Under the pieces are notes generated by a model. That model searched no databases and was not told the origin of the DNA. It saw only the letters and a list, made by a program, of their open reading frames with translations. DNA of 64,000 nucleotides from Elephas maximus indicus (Eukaryota; Chordata; Mammalia; Proboscidea; Elephantidae). The stretch lies in the NCBI RefSeq assembly GCF_024166365.1, contig NC_064835.1, forward strand, positions 61,608,607-61,672,606, in the 5' to 3' direction. Position 1 is the first letter of the stretch. Every line of letters starts with the position of its first letter. Below, piece by piece: positions 45,401 through 46,614 of the stretch. The translations under genes were made by a program, and so were the position numbers.

Positions 45401-46581
45401 CCAGCCCCAGTTCCCTCCTCCCTCAGTTATAAAGATTCCCATGGAAAGTGTCCAGTCAGATCCCCAAAACGGTATCCACTGCATTGCCAGTAAGTAAAAA
45501 CACATGGTATCTGTCCCTTCCTATTTCCTAATCCTCCAGCCCTTTTCCTGGAGGAACTTCATTCATAACTCAGGGGGATTTCACGGTCTTGGATGTTAGA
45601 GGAGTCCTGTGCTAAGCAGAGTTCAAAGAGAACTGGGCCCCAAGAACTGGGACTCCAATCAGATGGAAACCCCAAATCAAACCCTGCAGATGCTAATGAT
45701 CAATCTTCACTTTATGCACAACACCCATTCTTCCCATTTTCTCTCTTGGGTATTTTCAGACCATGTCAGTCCAAACATGGCCCACTGAGTCTGCTCATTC
45801 TCTCCAGTGATGGTGGAAATGATTTAGAGCTCAAATCAGAGTCGAATTGTCCCCTTTAGACAACCAGGCCACATGTCGACTATAAATTAATCAGAACTGA
45901 AGGTTCCAGTGTTTAGGTTCTGATTCAGCATAAATGAAAGCACTTTCCATCTGCTGAAAGGGAGGTTGCCTAGGAGGGATCAAGCATTGCTTATGAAGAT
46001 GCTGGGAGATTCTGTTGTTGCCTTTAACCCCTCCCAGCCTCAGCTCCCTATTGTCATCAAGGCACGTCATGTCCTGGGAGTATTTGTAAAGATTTCAGCC
46101 TAGATCCCCACCCCAGTGCTCTAAATATAGGGCTTACCACTTTCCTCAAAGTCCCAGATTAGTGGTGGGTAGCCGGGGGTCCCACCAGTACTAAGGGCCC
46201 TTGAAGGGCTTCTCATCACCGCTTGCCATCATAGGTACCTCTTCCTTTTGAGTTTCTCACTTTCCTTCCCCCACTGCCATTTGTATACTTCCATCATTCC
46301 TTTTCACTCTTCCCTGGTCCTCCCCATTCTTCAACCCCCCCCTAACCTATCCAAGAGCCTTCTGGATTAAGGGATAATTGAGCTAGAAATCACCTAGCTC
46401 TGAGGCCCCAGCATTCCTCTTGTTTAGTGTTGCCCAAAGGTTAGAGAAAAGAGAAATAAGTGGGGAGAGGGCACCAGAGAAATAGGATGTTCTCCAGTAT
46501 AGTCCCCAAACCTGCTCCCCATCTGACCTGTTCATTTTCCTGCCAGGAAAAAGATCTTCCAGTTGGAGTTACTCACTCTGA
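371..46581 (+). CDS. SLC4A5: SLC4A5 (NBCe2/NBC4) electrogenic Na+/HCO3- cotransporter, 3' three quarters of the gene
   Basis: Nineteen exons (371-426, 3713-3870, 4455-4542, 5717-5871, 6142-6327, 7533-7707, 9694-9827, 10511-10782, 16891-16949, 19765-19965, 25390-25503, 26785-26946, 27831-28009, 32426-32498, 39849-39917, 40562-40735, 43679-43831, 45405-45489, 46547-46581) join in one open frame of 841 residues ending [11 protein letters not shown]. All borders are GT-AG and all phases agree. The product is a plasma-membrane SLC4 transporter that moves Na+ with several bicarbonate/carbonate ions; the family is a dimer with a cytosolic N-domain and a 14-span core. Family hallmarks seen: [51 protein letters not shown]. 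Choice of SLC4A5 over SLC4A4 rests on the polyglycine linker, [12 protein letters not shown] and the C-terminus, and on MTHFD2 lying convergently next door, as in human 2p13. About 280 N-terminal residues lie before the window. No inactivating lesion was found. Confidence 0.96.
1205..1380 (+). repeat. MIR-like ancient SINE
   Basis: Contains the MIR core phrase 'cccattttactgatgaaaac' and 'actgaggcttaaagcagtta', in the usual order and followed by 'gaacccaggcagtctgattc'. Assigned by remembered consensus. Confidence 0.75.
1445..1548 (+). repeat. AfroSINE 3' half
   Basis: Shows the SINE body 'cagttctactctgcaacaca', 'tggggctgccatgagttgg' and 'aatcaactcaatggcaactgg', then a T/G-rich tail. The tRNA-like head is missing, so it is 5'-truncated or worn away. 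Confidence 0.8.
3713..3870 (+). CDS. SLC4A5: SLC4A5 exon: N-domain core [11 protein letters not shown]...TEVPVPTR
   Basis: 158 bp, phase 0 in and phase 2 out; acceptor 'cttcctgaccag', strong donor gtgagt. It encodes [18 protein letters not shown], then [16 protein letters not shown] and the conserved dimer-core end TEVPVPT. These residues are shared by all Na+-coupled bicarbonate transporters. Only the forward frame is open across the whole exon. Confidence 0.95.
3960..4190 (+). repeat. L1 3' end with poly(A)
   Basis: Ends with the typical mammalian L1 3'-terminal phrases 'aatgtcactgaattgtacat', 'ggtaaatgttttgttatgta' and 'tttttaccacaataaaaatc', then an A-rich tail. It is an old fragment within an SLC4A5 intron; its left edge is uncertain. 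Confidence 0.65.
4455..4542 (+). CDS. SLC4A5: SLC4A5 exon: [20 protein letters not shown]
   Basis: 88 bp. The first base completes Arg split from the previous exon, then [20 protein letters not shown] and AIATLMVDD, ending phase 0 at gtaagt. This is the conserved strand-loop-helix of the SLC4 cytosolic domain. The acceptor is preceded by a long polypyrimidine tract with cctcctcct. Confidence 0.95.
4600..5110 (+). repeat. Ancient mammalian interspersed repeat, family uncertain
   Basis: Starts with an (ATTC/ATGC) simple stretch, then 'gagcacctactatgttccag' and 'gccctgtgcagaatgctgaa', and later 'ttttaaccatgggcatgacc'. These are stock phrases of an old, widely dispersed mammalian repeat whose family I cannot name with certainty. 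Confidence 0.45.
5156..5349 (-). repeat. AfroSINE (long subfamily), reverse
   Basis: Reverse-strand SINE: 'ccagttgctgtccagtcaat', 'tctgactcatggcgaaccc', 'cagatcaccaggccttcctt', 'ctgggtggactcaaacctcc', ending at 'gccccacccagagactcc'. This subfamily has a 40-50-bp middle segment absent from the short subfamily. Confidence 0.85.
5717..5871 (+). CDS. SLC4A5: SLC4A5 exon: N-domain end, [19 protein letters not shown]
   Basis: 155 bp, phase 0 to phase 2. It encodes [37 protein letters not shown] and [14 protein letters not shown]. The LPPGEWDP...RIEPP segment is invariant in electrogenic NBCs and closes the cytosolic domain. The donor is gtgcgt; a tempting read-through in the intron (VRGWGWEEQ...) is simply intron. 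Confidence 0.95.
6142..6327 (+). CDS. SLC4A5: SLC4A5 exon: [12 protein letters not shown] linker with polyglycine tract
   Basis: 186 bp. Encodes [17 protein letters not shown], then 23 glycines within 26 residues (5 Gly, Ala-Pro, 12 Gly, Ala, 6 Gly; bases 6191-6268), then [19 protein letters not shown]. It links the cytosolic domain to TM1. The glycine-rich linker is characteristic of NBCe2; NBCe1 has a shorter Gly/His stretch here. Glycine codons are mixed (GGC, GGT, GGA, GGG). The opposite strand gives open proline/arginine-rich frames that are composition artefacts. Confidence 0.95.
6191..6268 (+). repeat. SLC4A5: GGN triplet repeat coding for polyglycine
   Basis: Twenty-six consecutive codons of which 23 are glycine. 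It is locally the most GC- and CpG-rich stretch of the window. It is interrupted by GCG-CCT and GCC codons and uses all four glycine codons. Confidence 0.9.
6745..6983 (+). repeat. MER20-like hAT transposon relic
   Basis: Matches remembered MER20 phrases: 'ctgggacatctggcaacatc', 'ggatgctgctaaacgcacta', 'aatgcacaggacagcctcc', 'aaaatgtcaatagcactgag'. Non-autonomous DNA transposon fossil in an SLC4A5 intron. Confidence 0.8.
6984..7532 (+). other. SLC4A5: Unassigned SLC4A5 intron stretch
   Basis: Between the MER20-like relic and the next exon. Open frames of about 110-124 residues exist on both strands but overlap one another, lack splice or promoter context and resemble nothing I know. I treat the stretch as plain intron. 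Confidence 0.6.
7533..7707 (+). CDS. SLC4A5: SLC4A5 exon: KRKLPWF...TM1
   Basis: 175 bp. After a split Arg it reads [20 protein letters not shown], then [18 protein letters not shown] and [18 protein letters not shown], ending YQ in phase 0 at donor gtacat. It includes the amphipathic entry helix and TM1. In NBCe1 the renal-acidosis position Ser427 lies in the equivalent 'IQ-x-x-S' segment; a serine is present here (residue number from memory). Confidence 0.95.
7746..7893 (-). repeat. AfroSINE (short subfamily), reverse
   Basis: Reverse copy beginning with an A-rich (AAAT)n tail, then 'gaatccaactcatagcaacc', 'gtagaactgccccagagggt', 'caaactgctgaccttttgtt' and 'ttaaccactgcaccaccag'. Confidence 0.9.
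8630..9376 (+). repeat. L2-like LINE 3' end, interrupted by MER20-like element
   Basis: From about 8630 to 9049 the phrases 'gtgtcatcctcgactcagga', 'cctcagcttccacatttcta' and 'gtctccctgaccactccttc' are typical of L2. After a MER20-like insertion the L2 3' end resumes: 'tagcacatagtaggcactta' and 'gagtgaatgaatgg' (9259-9376). Confidence 0.6.
9050..9258 (+). repeat. MER20-like hAT relic nested in L2
   Basis: Contains 'gagacatctggcaacatcta', 'gggttgctgctaaacattct', 'caatgcacaggtcagccccc', 'aatgtcaacagtactgaggc'. Flanked on both sides by L2-like sequence, so it inserted into the older LINE. Confidence 0.75.
9694..9827 (+). CDS. SLC4A5: SLC4A5 exon: TM2-TM3, SSTGP motif
   Basis: 134 bp, phase 0 in, phase 2 out. 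Encodes [20 protein letters not shown], then [20 protein letters not shown] and FDFSK. The SSTGP half-helix of TM3 lines the ion site in SLC4 proteins and is conserved, including the Thr matching NBCe1 Thr485 (numbering from memory). Donor is gtaggt. Confidence 0.95.
9828..10510 (+). other. SLC4A5: SLC4A5 intron, nothing notable
   Basis: A short, GC-moderate intron with no repeat that I recognise. It ends in a cytosine/thymine-rich tract and 'ccttccag' immediately before the exon at 10511. Confidence 0.6.
10511..10782 (+). CDS. SLC4A5: SLC4A5 exon: TM4-TM5, EFRLWIG and KKMIG
   Basis: The largest exon (272 bp). After a split Lys it reads [18 protein letters not shown], then [39 protein letters not shown] and [16 protein letters not shown] carries the Arg equivalent to NBCe1 Arg510. 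IKKMIG matches the KKMIK stilbene-inhibitor (DIDS) motif of NBCe1 with Gly in the last position. Cysteines of CEC start the large extracellular loop. High third-position GC. Confidence 0.95.
10783..12584 (+). other. SLC4A5: SLC4A5 intron, repeat-poor stretch
   Basis: First 1.8 kb of a 6.1-kb intron. No SINE, LINE or exon was recognised. The 137-residue reverse frame at 10832-11245 lacks initiation or splice context. Confidence 0.55.
12585..12774 (+). repeat. MER5-like hAT relic
   Basis: 'gtggttctcaaagtgtggtc', 'cttgttagaaatgcaaattc', 'taacaagcccttcaggtgat' in the MER5A order. Fossil non-autonomous DNA transposon. Confidence 0.85.
12792..12990 (-). repeat. AfroSINE (long subfamily), reverse
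   Basis: 'gccagttgttgagttgattt', 'gtagaactgtgctccatagg', 'gtaggtctccaggcctttct', 'ctggatggactcgaacctcc', 'gttagcagcctagg', ending near 'catcacccaaggga'. Confidence 0.85.
13284..13873 (-). mobile_element. MaLR-like solo LTR, reverse, with internal AfroSINE
   Basis: Starts TGTCTTAGTTATCTAGTGC and ends ATCCATAACA, the reverse complement of the TGTTATGGAT...CTAAGACA ends seen in the copy at 59736. 'ctgctataacagaagtacca' and 'gggggacacaattggatcc' are typical MaLR/MST-type LTR phrases. Flanks gagtg/gagca are a poor 5-bp duplication. An AfroSINE sits at 13646-13808. No internal retroviral gene is present. Confidence 0.75.
13646..13808 (-). repeat. AfroSINE nested in MaLR-like LTR
   Basis: 'aaaacccactgccgtggagt', 'catagcaaccctataggaca', 'gattcgaactgctgaccttt', 'cttaaccactacgacaccag'. 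Full-length short-subfamily copy, younger than the surrounding LTR. Confidence 0.9.
13876..14010 (-). repeat. Old L1 3' UTR fragment, reverse
   Basis: 'gttttaggcttacagaaaag', 'ttgagcagaaagtacagagt' and 'tggtgcatttgttaca' match remembered L1M 3'-UTR sequence on the reverse strand. The sequence from 14010 to 14650 has no clear assignment. Confidence 0.5.
14650..15418 (+). repeat. Afrotherian-type L1 3' UTR with poly(A)
   Basis: Shares a chain of phrases with the L1 end at 60355-62594: 'ggggaccatggtctcagggg', 'gcatctagctcaactggcat', 'gatgaagaaaaccaaagaca', 'ctctgacagggatcacaata', 'gaccagacttactggtctga', 'gaccaaatgggcacgcca'. Ends in a poly(A) run at about 15403-15418. Confidence 0.8.
15524..15692 (-). 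repeat. AfroSINE (short), reverse
   Basis: 'aaaccaaacccgttgccact', 'gactcataacaaccctgtag', 'caaactgccgaccttttgtt', 'cttaaccattgcaccatcag'. Complete, well preserved. Confidence 0.92.
15693..16309 (+). other. SLC4A5: Unassigned SLC4A5 intron stretch
   Basis: Unique sequence with an A13 run near 16208. Overlapping frames of 70-80 residues on both strands have no splice or family support. Confidence 0.5.
16310..16505 (+). repeat. MIR element
   Basis: 'agctgtgtgaccttgggcaa', 'cttaacctctctgggcctca', 'tctgtaaaatggggatcctt' and the 3' phrase 'gtgtgtggcatagagtaag' are in the usual MIR order. Confidence 0.85.
16891..16949 (+). CDS. SLC4A5: SLC4A5 exon: glycosylated extracellular loop
   Basis: 59 bp. 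Two bases complete Val, then [19 protein letters not shown] and donor gtaagt (phase 0). It encodes the large extracellular loop between TM5 and TM6. Three N-glycosylation sequons are visible (N-T-T, N-A-S, N-A-S). A fourth (N-L-T) follows in the next exon. Its upstream flank is an open 236-residue frame (16455-17165) that is otherwise intron. Confidence 0.95.
18145..18255 (+). repeat. AfroSINE 3' two thirds
   Basis: 'ggtcagcagttcgaatcccc', 'aaccctacggggcagctcta', 'ctctgtcctatagggtcact', 'gagtagactctacagcaacg'. The first part of the tRNA-like head is missing; the B-box-like GTTCGAATC is retained. Confidence 0.88.
18648..18817 (+). repeat. Full-length AfroSINE with 13-bp target duplication
   Basis: Complete copy: 'gaaaccctggtggcatagtg', 'gttcaaatccaccaggcgct', 'ctgttctatagggtcactat', ending in a TTTGGTTTG tail. 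It is bounded by a perfect direct repeat ttgtattcctata at 18635-18647 and 18818-18830. Confidence 0.95.
19256..19764 (+). other. SLC4A5: SLC4A5 intron before TM6 exon
   Basis: Unique intronic sequence between the split SINE and the exon at 19765. The acceptor 'tgcttggtctccaag' has a weak pyrimidine tract. No other feature is seen. Confidence 0.6.
19765..19965 (+). CDS. SLC4A5: SLC4A5 exon: [11 protein letters not shown] loop end and TM6
   Basis: 201 bp, 67 codons in phase 0. Encodes [58 protein letters not shown] and KSSRYFPTK. Includes the fourth loop sequon N-L-T, the paired loop cysteines, and TM6. Donor gtaagc. Frame continuity with the exons on both sides is exact. Confidence 0.95.
20150..21250 (-). 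repeat. Old L1 ORF2 fragment, reverse, internally duplicated
   Basis: Reverse-strand L1 ORF2 phrases: 'caggagttctttgcatattc', 'aatatcttctcccactctat', 'gagtcttccaatccacaaac', 'cacatcttttgttagattta', 'ttcctaaatattttatttct'. A block at 20424-20495 recurs at 20733-20805. A short MIR-like piece lies just upstream (20050-20115). Confidence 0.75.
21843..22560 (-). repeat. AfroSINE (reverse, long subfamily) split by MaLR-like LTR
   Basis: Left part to 22001: 'cagttgccgtcaagtcagct', 'gtaggactgtgctccacaga', 'gtagatctccaggtctttct', 'ggaacctccaacctttccgt'. Right part from 22531: 'gttagcaactgagcacatta'. The LTR between them is flanked by GTTAG on both sides. Confidence 0.85.
22002..22530 (+). mobile_element. 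MaLR-like solo LTR, sense to SLC4A5
   Basis: 'atggattgaattgtgtcccc', 'gattcccagtattgtatgat', 'cagagagacagggggacctc', 'gttatagcagcactagataa'; ends GGCA. A perfect 5-bp duplication GTTAG (21997-22001 and 22531-22535) fits ERVL/MaLR integration. AATAAA at 22461-22466 is the LTR poly(A) signal and lies in the sense orientation of the host gene. No internal retroviral sequence. Confidence 0.82.
22968..23400 (+). repeat. AfroSINE containing a second, reverse AfroSINE
   Basis: Outer forward copy: 'ggagccttggtatcgcagtg', 'gcggttcaaatcccaccagg', 'gacctggcaatttgctccca' up to about 23085. It resumes at 23313 with 'acagcctaggaaaccatatg', 'cacacaaccacaacaaac'. The inner reverse copy is 23091-23298. The joints carry tcccattaagatt (23073-23085) and tcccgcaaagatt (23300-23312), a worn target duplication. 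Confidence 0.88.
23091..23298 (-). repeat. Inner AfroSINE, reverse
   Basis: 'acctgttgccattgagttga', 'catagcgaccgtaaaggaca', 'ggctgtaatctttacagaag', 'ctggtgggttcgaaccacca', 'cactgtgccaccagggctcc'. A full long-subfamily copy inserted in an older SINE. Confidence 0.92.
23690..23722 (-). repeat. AfroSINE 3'-end stub
   Basis: 'ccagttgccatcaagtcaac' and 'caactcatggtgacc' then stop abruptly at 'tataaaaatgg'. The 35 bp before it resemble the flank of the SINE at 21843; see findings. Confidence 0.7.
23750..25124 (+). other. SLC4A5: SLC4A5 intron, mostly unassigned
   Basis: AT-rich intronic DNA with possible degraded LINE pieces in 23880-24420 that I cannot assign. Unique sequence follows. No splice-supported exon was found. 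Confidence 0.5.
25125..25325 (-). repeat. MIR element
   Basis: 'catcttacagatgaagaaac', 'tgaggctcagagagatgata', 'caagatcacacaggcagcaa', 'gcagagccaggatttgagac'. Lies about 65 bp before the acceptor of the TM7 exon. Confidence 0.85.
25390..25503 (+). CDS. SLC4A5: SLC4A5 exon: TM7
   Basis: 114 bp, 38 codons in phase 0: [38 protein letters not shown]. Encodes TM7 and the start of the following extracellular loop, matching NBCe2 almost residue for residue. The donor is the weaker gtttgc; the frame fits only with this site. Confidence 0.94.
25912..26095 (+). repeat. MER5-like hAT relic
   Basis: 'agtggttctcaaagtgtggt', 'gggaacttgttagaaatgca', 'tttaacaagccctccggggg', 'tgctcaagcttgagaaccat'. Confidence 0.85.
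26096..26784 (+). other. SLC4A5: SLC4A5 intron
   Basis: Unique intronic stretch with a T17 run at about 26495. It closes with 'cctttgctcccgctcag', the acceptor of the next exon. Nothing else was recognised. Confidence 0.6.
26785..26946 (+). CDS. SLC4A5: SLC4A5 exon: TM8, FMDQQIT ion-site motif
   Basis: 162 bp, 54 codons: [56 protein letters not shown]8 carries FMDQQIT; in NBCe1 the Asp and Thr of this motif (Asp754, Thr758, numbering from memory) are essential for ion binding. The last codon is AGG (Arg), giving KLR|K across the junction where I recall KLKK for human NBCe2. Donor gtaagg. Confidence 0.95.
26947..27830 (+). other. SLC4A5: SLC4A5 intron, nothing notable
   Basis: A 0.9-kb intron of unique sequence. 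Several frames of 70-100 residues are shadows or chance; the stretch 27693-27830 merely runs open into the following exon. Confidence 0.6.
27831..28009 (+). CDS. SLC4A5: SLC4A5 exon: TM9-TM10, [16 protein letters not shown]
   Basis: 179 bp, phase 0 to phase 2: [79 protein letters not shown] is among the most conserved stretches of all SLC4 transporters and includes the TM10 half-helix opposite TM3. Donor gtagga. Confidence 0.95.
28010..28787 (+). other. SLC4A5: SLC4A5 intron up to the RTE LINE
   Basis: Unique intronic sequence. Overlapping open frames of up to 136 residues (28077-28487) have no recognisable domain. Confidence 0.5.
28788..31968 (-). mobile_element. Near full-length RTE/BovB-like LINE, reverse
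   Basis: About 3.2 kb, antisense to SLC4A5. The 3' end is at left ('tgttaggtgccatagagttg', 'caactcatagcgtctctg') and the 5' end at right ('gtactggtggcatagcttc'). Reverse-strand reading blocks carry reverse-transcriptase hallmarks: FIDYTKAFD (about 29831-29864), [14 protein letters not shown], and YADDTTLL with catalytic YADD (about 29540-29565). The frame breaks near 29793 and 30640. The endonuclease part (31000-31700) is degraded. Not autonomous as read, but the RT part is well preserved. Confidence 0.88.
29078..30939 (-). pseudogene. RTE LINE reverse-transcriptase ORF, broken
   Basis: Three overlapping/adjacent reverse frames: 30939-30628 (linker downstream of the endonuclease), 30646-29795 (283 residues: RT fingers and palm [10 protein letters not shown]) and 29791-29078 (237 residues: [14 protein letters not shown], thumb). 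They are separated by small frame breaks; a T-run near 30660 may mark one. The protein would nick DNA and copy the LINE RNA (and possibly AfroSINE RNA) at the target. Confidence 0.85.
31985..32170 (-). repeat. MIR element
   Basis: 'gagcactttatatcacattt', 'ttaattctcacaacaagccc', 'cttaaggccacacaactagt', 'agtcaggattcaacccaagt'. Adjacent to the 5' end of the RTE LINE. Confidence 0.8.
32426..32498 (+). CDS. SLC4A5: SLC4A5 exon: TM11
   Basis: 73 bp; one base completes Arg, then [24 protein letters not shown], phase 0 out, donor gtgagc. The acceptor is 'gcccttctttgccag'. Short transmembrane exon, identical in layout to other NBC genes. Confidence 0.95.
32810..33445 (+). repeat. L1 3' ends in tandem, with SINE stub
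   Basis: 32810-32925 ends 'cctacatatttaccacaatt' plus poly(A). 32938-33445 repeats the afrotherian-type L1 3' UTR ('gacttactggactggtagag', 'aatgtaaccaatgtcactga', 'caccaaaaatacaatt') with poly(A) at 33434. A reverse AfroSINE 3' stub lies at 33170-33220 ('ccgccattgagtcgatttgg', 'catagcaaccctataggaca'). Confidence 0.75.
33446..33758 (+). other. SLC4A5: Unassigned SLC4A5 intron stretch
   Basis: About 310 bp between L1 debris and RTE/SINE debris. Open frames of 107-109 residues exist on both strands without any recognisable domain. Confidence 0.45.
33759..33827 (-). repeat. RTE LINE 3'-end stub
   Basis: 'tgttgttagttgccatccag', 'ttggctcagactcatggtgc', 'gtataacagaatgaaacatt' match the reverse complement of the RTE 3' terminus seen at 28788 and 57201. 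Confidence 0.7.
33840..34009 (-). repeat. AfroSINE, reverse, with target duplication
   Basis: Complete short-subfamily copy. Flanked by ggtaccttgatt (33828-33839) and ggtcccttgatt (34010-34021), a 12-bp duplication with one difference. Confidence 0.93.
34022..35891 (+). other. SLC4A5: AT-rich SLC4A5 intron, mostly unique
   Basis: Contains a T-run at about 34185-34210 and a long repeat-free AT-rich stretch (34600-35890) of the largest SLC4A5 intron here. A block at 34594-34745 is repeated at 37180-37330. No exon found. Confidence 0.55.
35905..36055 (+). repeat. AfroSINE with perfect 13-bp target duplication
   Basis: 'ggagccctgggggcacagtg', 'aattcaccagctgctccttg', 'ctctgtcctatacagtcact'. Flanked by tatatcagttatt at 35892-35904 and 36056-36068. 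Confidence 0.95.
36165..36585 (+). repeat. AfroSINE containing a second, reverse AfroSINE
   Basis: Outer forward copy 36165-36282 ('gagcctgggtggtacaagag', 'gcctagaaaactgcttccgt') resumes at 36505 ('tcagccaagaaaacccaata', 'gagtcggaattgactcaatg'). Inner reverse copy 36283-36491. Target duplication ttccgtaaagatt (36270-36282) and ttccataaagatt (36492-36504). Confidence 0.92.
36283..36491 (-). repeat. Inner AfroSINE (long subfamily), reverse
   Basis: 'gtgtgattgagtctattcca', 'actcatggagaccccatgcg', 'gaagcagatcagcaggcatg', 'gagtggattcaaaccaccaa', 'atttgccccacccagagact'. Confidence 0.92.
36598..36716 (-). repeat. MER5-like hAT relic, reverse
   Basis: 'gggcccaaaattctgcattt', 'taacaagcttcctggtgata', 'caaggaccacactttgag': reverse of the MER5 phrases found at 12585 and 25912. 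Confidence 0.75.
37618..38102 (-). mobile_element. MaLR-like solo LTR, reverse
   Basis: Begins TGTCTTAGTCACCTAGTGC, ends CCATTCATGACA; 'tgctataacagaaattctac', 'ggctttaacaaagagaaatt'. A perfect 5-bp duplication GTGTT lies at 37613-37617 and 38103-38107. Contains a G9 run near 38068. No internal gene. Confidence 0.82.
38345..38562 (+). repeat. AfroSINE (long subfamily)
   Basis: 'ggaggcctggtagcacaaca', 'gcggttcaaatccacccagc', 'agtaaagattacagcctgga', 'gtcactacgagtcgaaatca', 'gcacccaacaacaacaacaa'. Its (CAA)n tail matches the RTE LINE tail. Confidence 0.92.
38929..39120 (+). repeat. AfroSINE with 10-bp target duplication
   Basis: 'agtcctcgggtggtgtaaac', 'gttcaagtccacccagaggt', 'catggggtcgccatgagtca'. 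Flanked by tgatggatga at 38919-38928 and 39121-39130. Confidence 0.92.
39155..39362 (+). repeat. AfroSINE with perfect 12-bp target duplication
   Basis: 'gagccctggtggttcagtag', 'ttccataaagattacagcct', 'ggggtcgttatgagttggaa'. Flanked by tctttggtactc at 39143-39154 and 39363-39374. It lies almost head to tail with the previous SINE. Confidence 0.95.
39375..39848 (+). other. SLC4A5: SLC4A5 intron before TM12 exon
   Basis: Unique sequence. A 170-residue forward frame (39512-40024) crosses the next exon in a different reading frame and is a chance ORF. Confidence 0.55.
39849..39917 (+). CDS. SLC4A5: SLC4A5 exon: TM12
   Basis: 69 bp, 23 codons: [20 protein letters not shown] then GIQ, donor gtaagg, acceptor 'cctctcatttcag'. 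The [14 protein letters not shown] signature is shared by NBCs and AEs. The first residue is Tyr where I recall Cys in human NBCe2 and Phe in NBCe1. Confidence 0.95.
40015..40190 (-). repeat. MIR element
   Basis: 'gccatttactatgtgcaagg', 'cctatgagataggccctctg', 'cccattttacaaatgggaaa'. Intronic. Confidence 0.75.
40562..40735 (+). CDS. SLC4A5: SLC4A5 exon: [10 protein letters not shown] loop and TM13
   Basis: 174 bp, 58 codons: [58 protein letters not shown]. Intracellular loop plus TM13. LRHVPLRR contains the arginine equivalent to NBCe1 Arg881 (from memory). Strongly GC-rich, CpG-containing, like the exon at 10511. Donor gtaagg. Confidence 0.95.
40736..41435 (+). other. SLC4A5: SLC4A5 intron
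   Basis: GC-rich first 350 bp, then an A-rich tract near 41130. 41190-41275 ('cgttaatgtaacatttgggt', 'tttgaaattattccaaaaag') resembles an old L1 3' end. No exon. Confidence 0.5.
41436..41776 (+). repeat. hAT-Charlie (MER5-like) relic split by AfroSINE
   Basis: 'catgccggggcctcacccca', 'caattcaatcagaatctgtt' and, after the SINE, 'cagccagggttgagaaccac'. The inserted reverse AfroSINE is 41573-41725 ('gattctgactcatagcaact', 'caaactgctgaccttttagt'). Confidence 0.75.
41830..42170 (-). repeat. MIR element split by AfroSINE
   Basis: MIR: 'gtggtttcctaggtcctcac' before and 'tttttcagatgagaaaactg', 'aggcccaaagagaatgagtg' after the SINE. The reverse AfroSINE 41892-42060 is flanked by tgaagtact at 41883-41891 and 42061-42069. 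Confidence 0.85.
42205..42420 (-). repeat. Old L1 3' UTR fragment, reverse
   Basis: 'tttacatatagtaaaattta', 'ttttgacaaatgcagaagtg', 'cagtcatgatgcagaacagt', 'tagcagccactggtttg' match remembered L1M 3' UTR in reverse. T-rich simple sequence follows at 42560-42612. Confidence 0.55.
42833..43063 (+). repeat. MER5-like hAT relic
   Basis: 'gtggttctcaaggtgtggtc', 'gttagacatgcaaatcccca', 'cttcaggtgattctggtgca', 'actaaagtttgagaaccacc'. Contains a small internal repeat 'gaaattctggaggtggg'. Confidence 0.85.
43069..43385 (+). repeat. Composite SINE: tRNA-Gly-like head plus RTE 5' and 3' pieces
   Basis: Head: 'gtggcagaattctcaccttc', 'gaccagagttcgattcttgg', 'ccaatgca', resembling tRNA-Gly(GCC) with a clear B-box GTTCGATTC. 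Middle: 'gttgctgtgatgctgaacag', 'gaagaaaggcctggtgatct', 'tacttctgaaaatcacccag', matching the RTE 5' region at 54160-54310. Tail: 'cattgtgcatggggtctccg', 'cagtgacagccaacaataac', matching the RTE 3' end. No RT part. Confidence 0.75.
43679..43831 (+). CDS. SLC4A5: SLC4A5 exon: TM14 and start of C-terminal tail
   Basis: 153 bp, 51 codons: [53 protein letters not shown]14 is followed by the acidic [10 protein letters not shown] segment, which in this family matches the carbonic-anhydrase-binding-type acidic motif, then a Lys-rich stretch. It ends in phase 0 at donor gtgggg. Reading on into the intron would add only four residues (VGRM) and a stop. Confidence 0.95.
43832..45404 (+). other. SLC4A5: SLC4A5 intron with one MIR
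   Basis: Mostly unique sequence. MIR-like phrases lie at 44480-44600 ('tatagatgatgaaactgtcc', 'agtgacttacccaagatgg'). A piece of the unnamed ancient repeat may lie near 45000-45060. Confidence 0.5.
45405..45489 (+). CDS. SLC4A5: SLC4A5 exon 18 (frame-setting, skippable): [15 protein letters not shown]
   Basis: 85 bp: [19 protein letters not shown] then PQNGIHCIA plus one base of the next codon. Acceptor 'tttctctccag', donor is the GT in cca|gtaagt. Because 85 is not a multiple of three, its inclusion sets the frame of the next exon. Without splicing, two codons (Ser-Lys) and TAA follow at once. The IKIPM segment has a counterpart in the NBCe1-A/B tail. Confidence 0.94.
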
Positions 46582-46614
46582 TTCTTCCTTCAGTGACTCA
46601 GAACTCGATCGAAG
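46547..46614 (+). CDS. SLC4A5: SLC4A5 exon 19, read in two frames
   Basis: 68 bp, acceptor 'ttttcctgccag', donor gaag|gtaaaa. After exon 18 it reads [11 protein letters not shown] and TGA (46579-46581), the C-terminus I recall for human NBCe2-c. If exon 18 is skipped it is entered in phase 0 and is fully open: [20 protein letters not shown] then DR, plus two bases. The usual stop is 33 nt upstream of the donor, so a downstream junction should not trigger nonsense-mediated decay under the 50-nt rule. Confidence 0.9.
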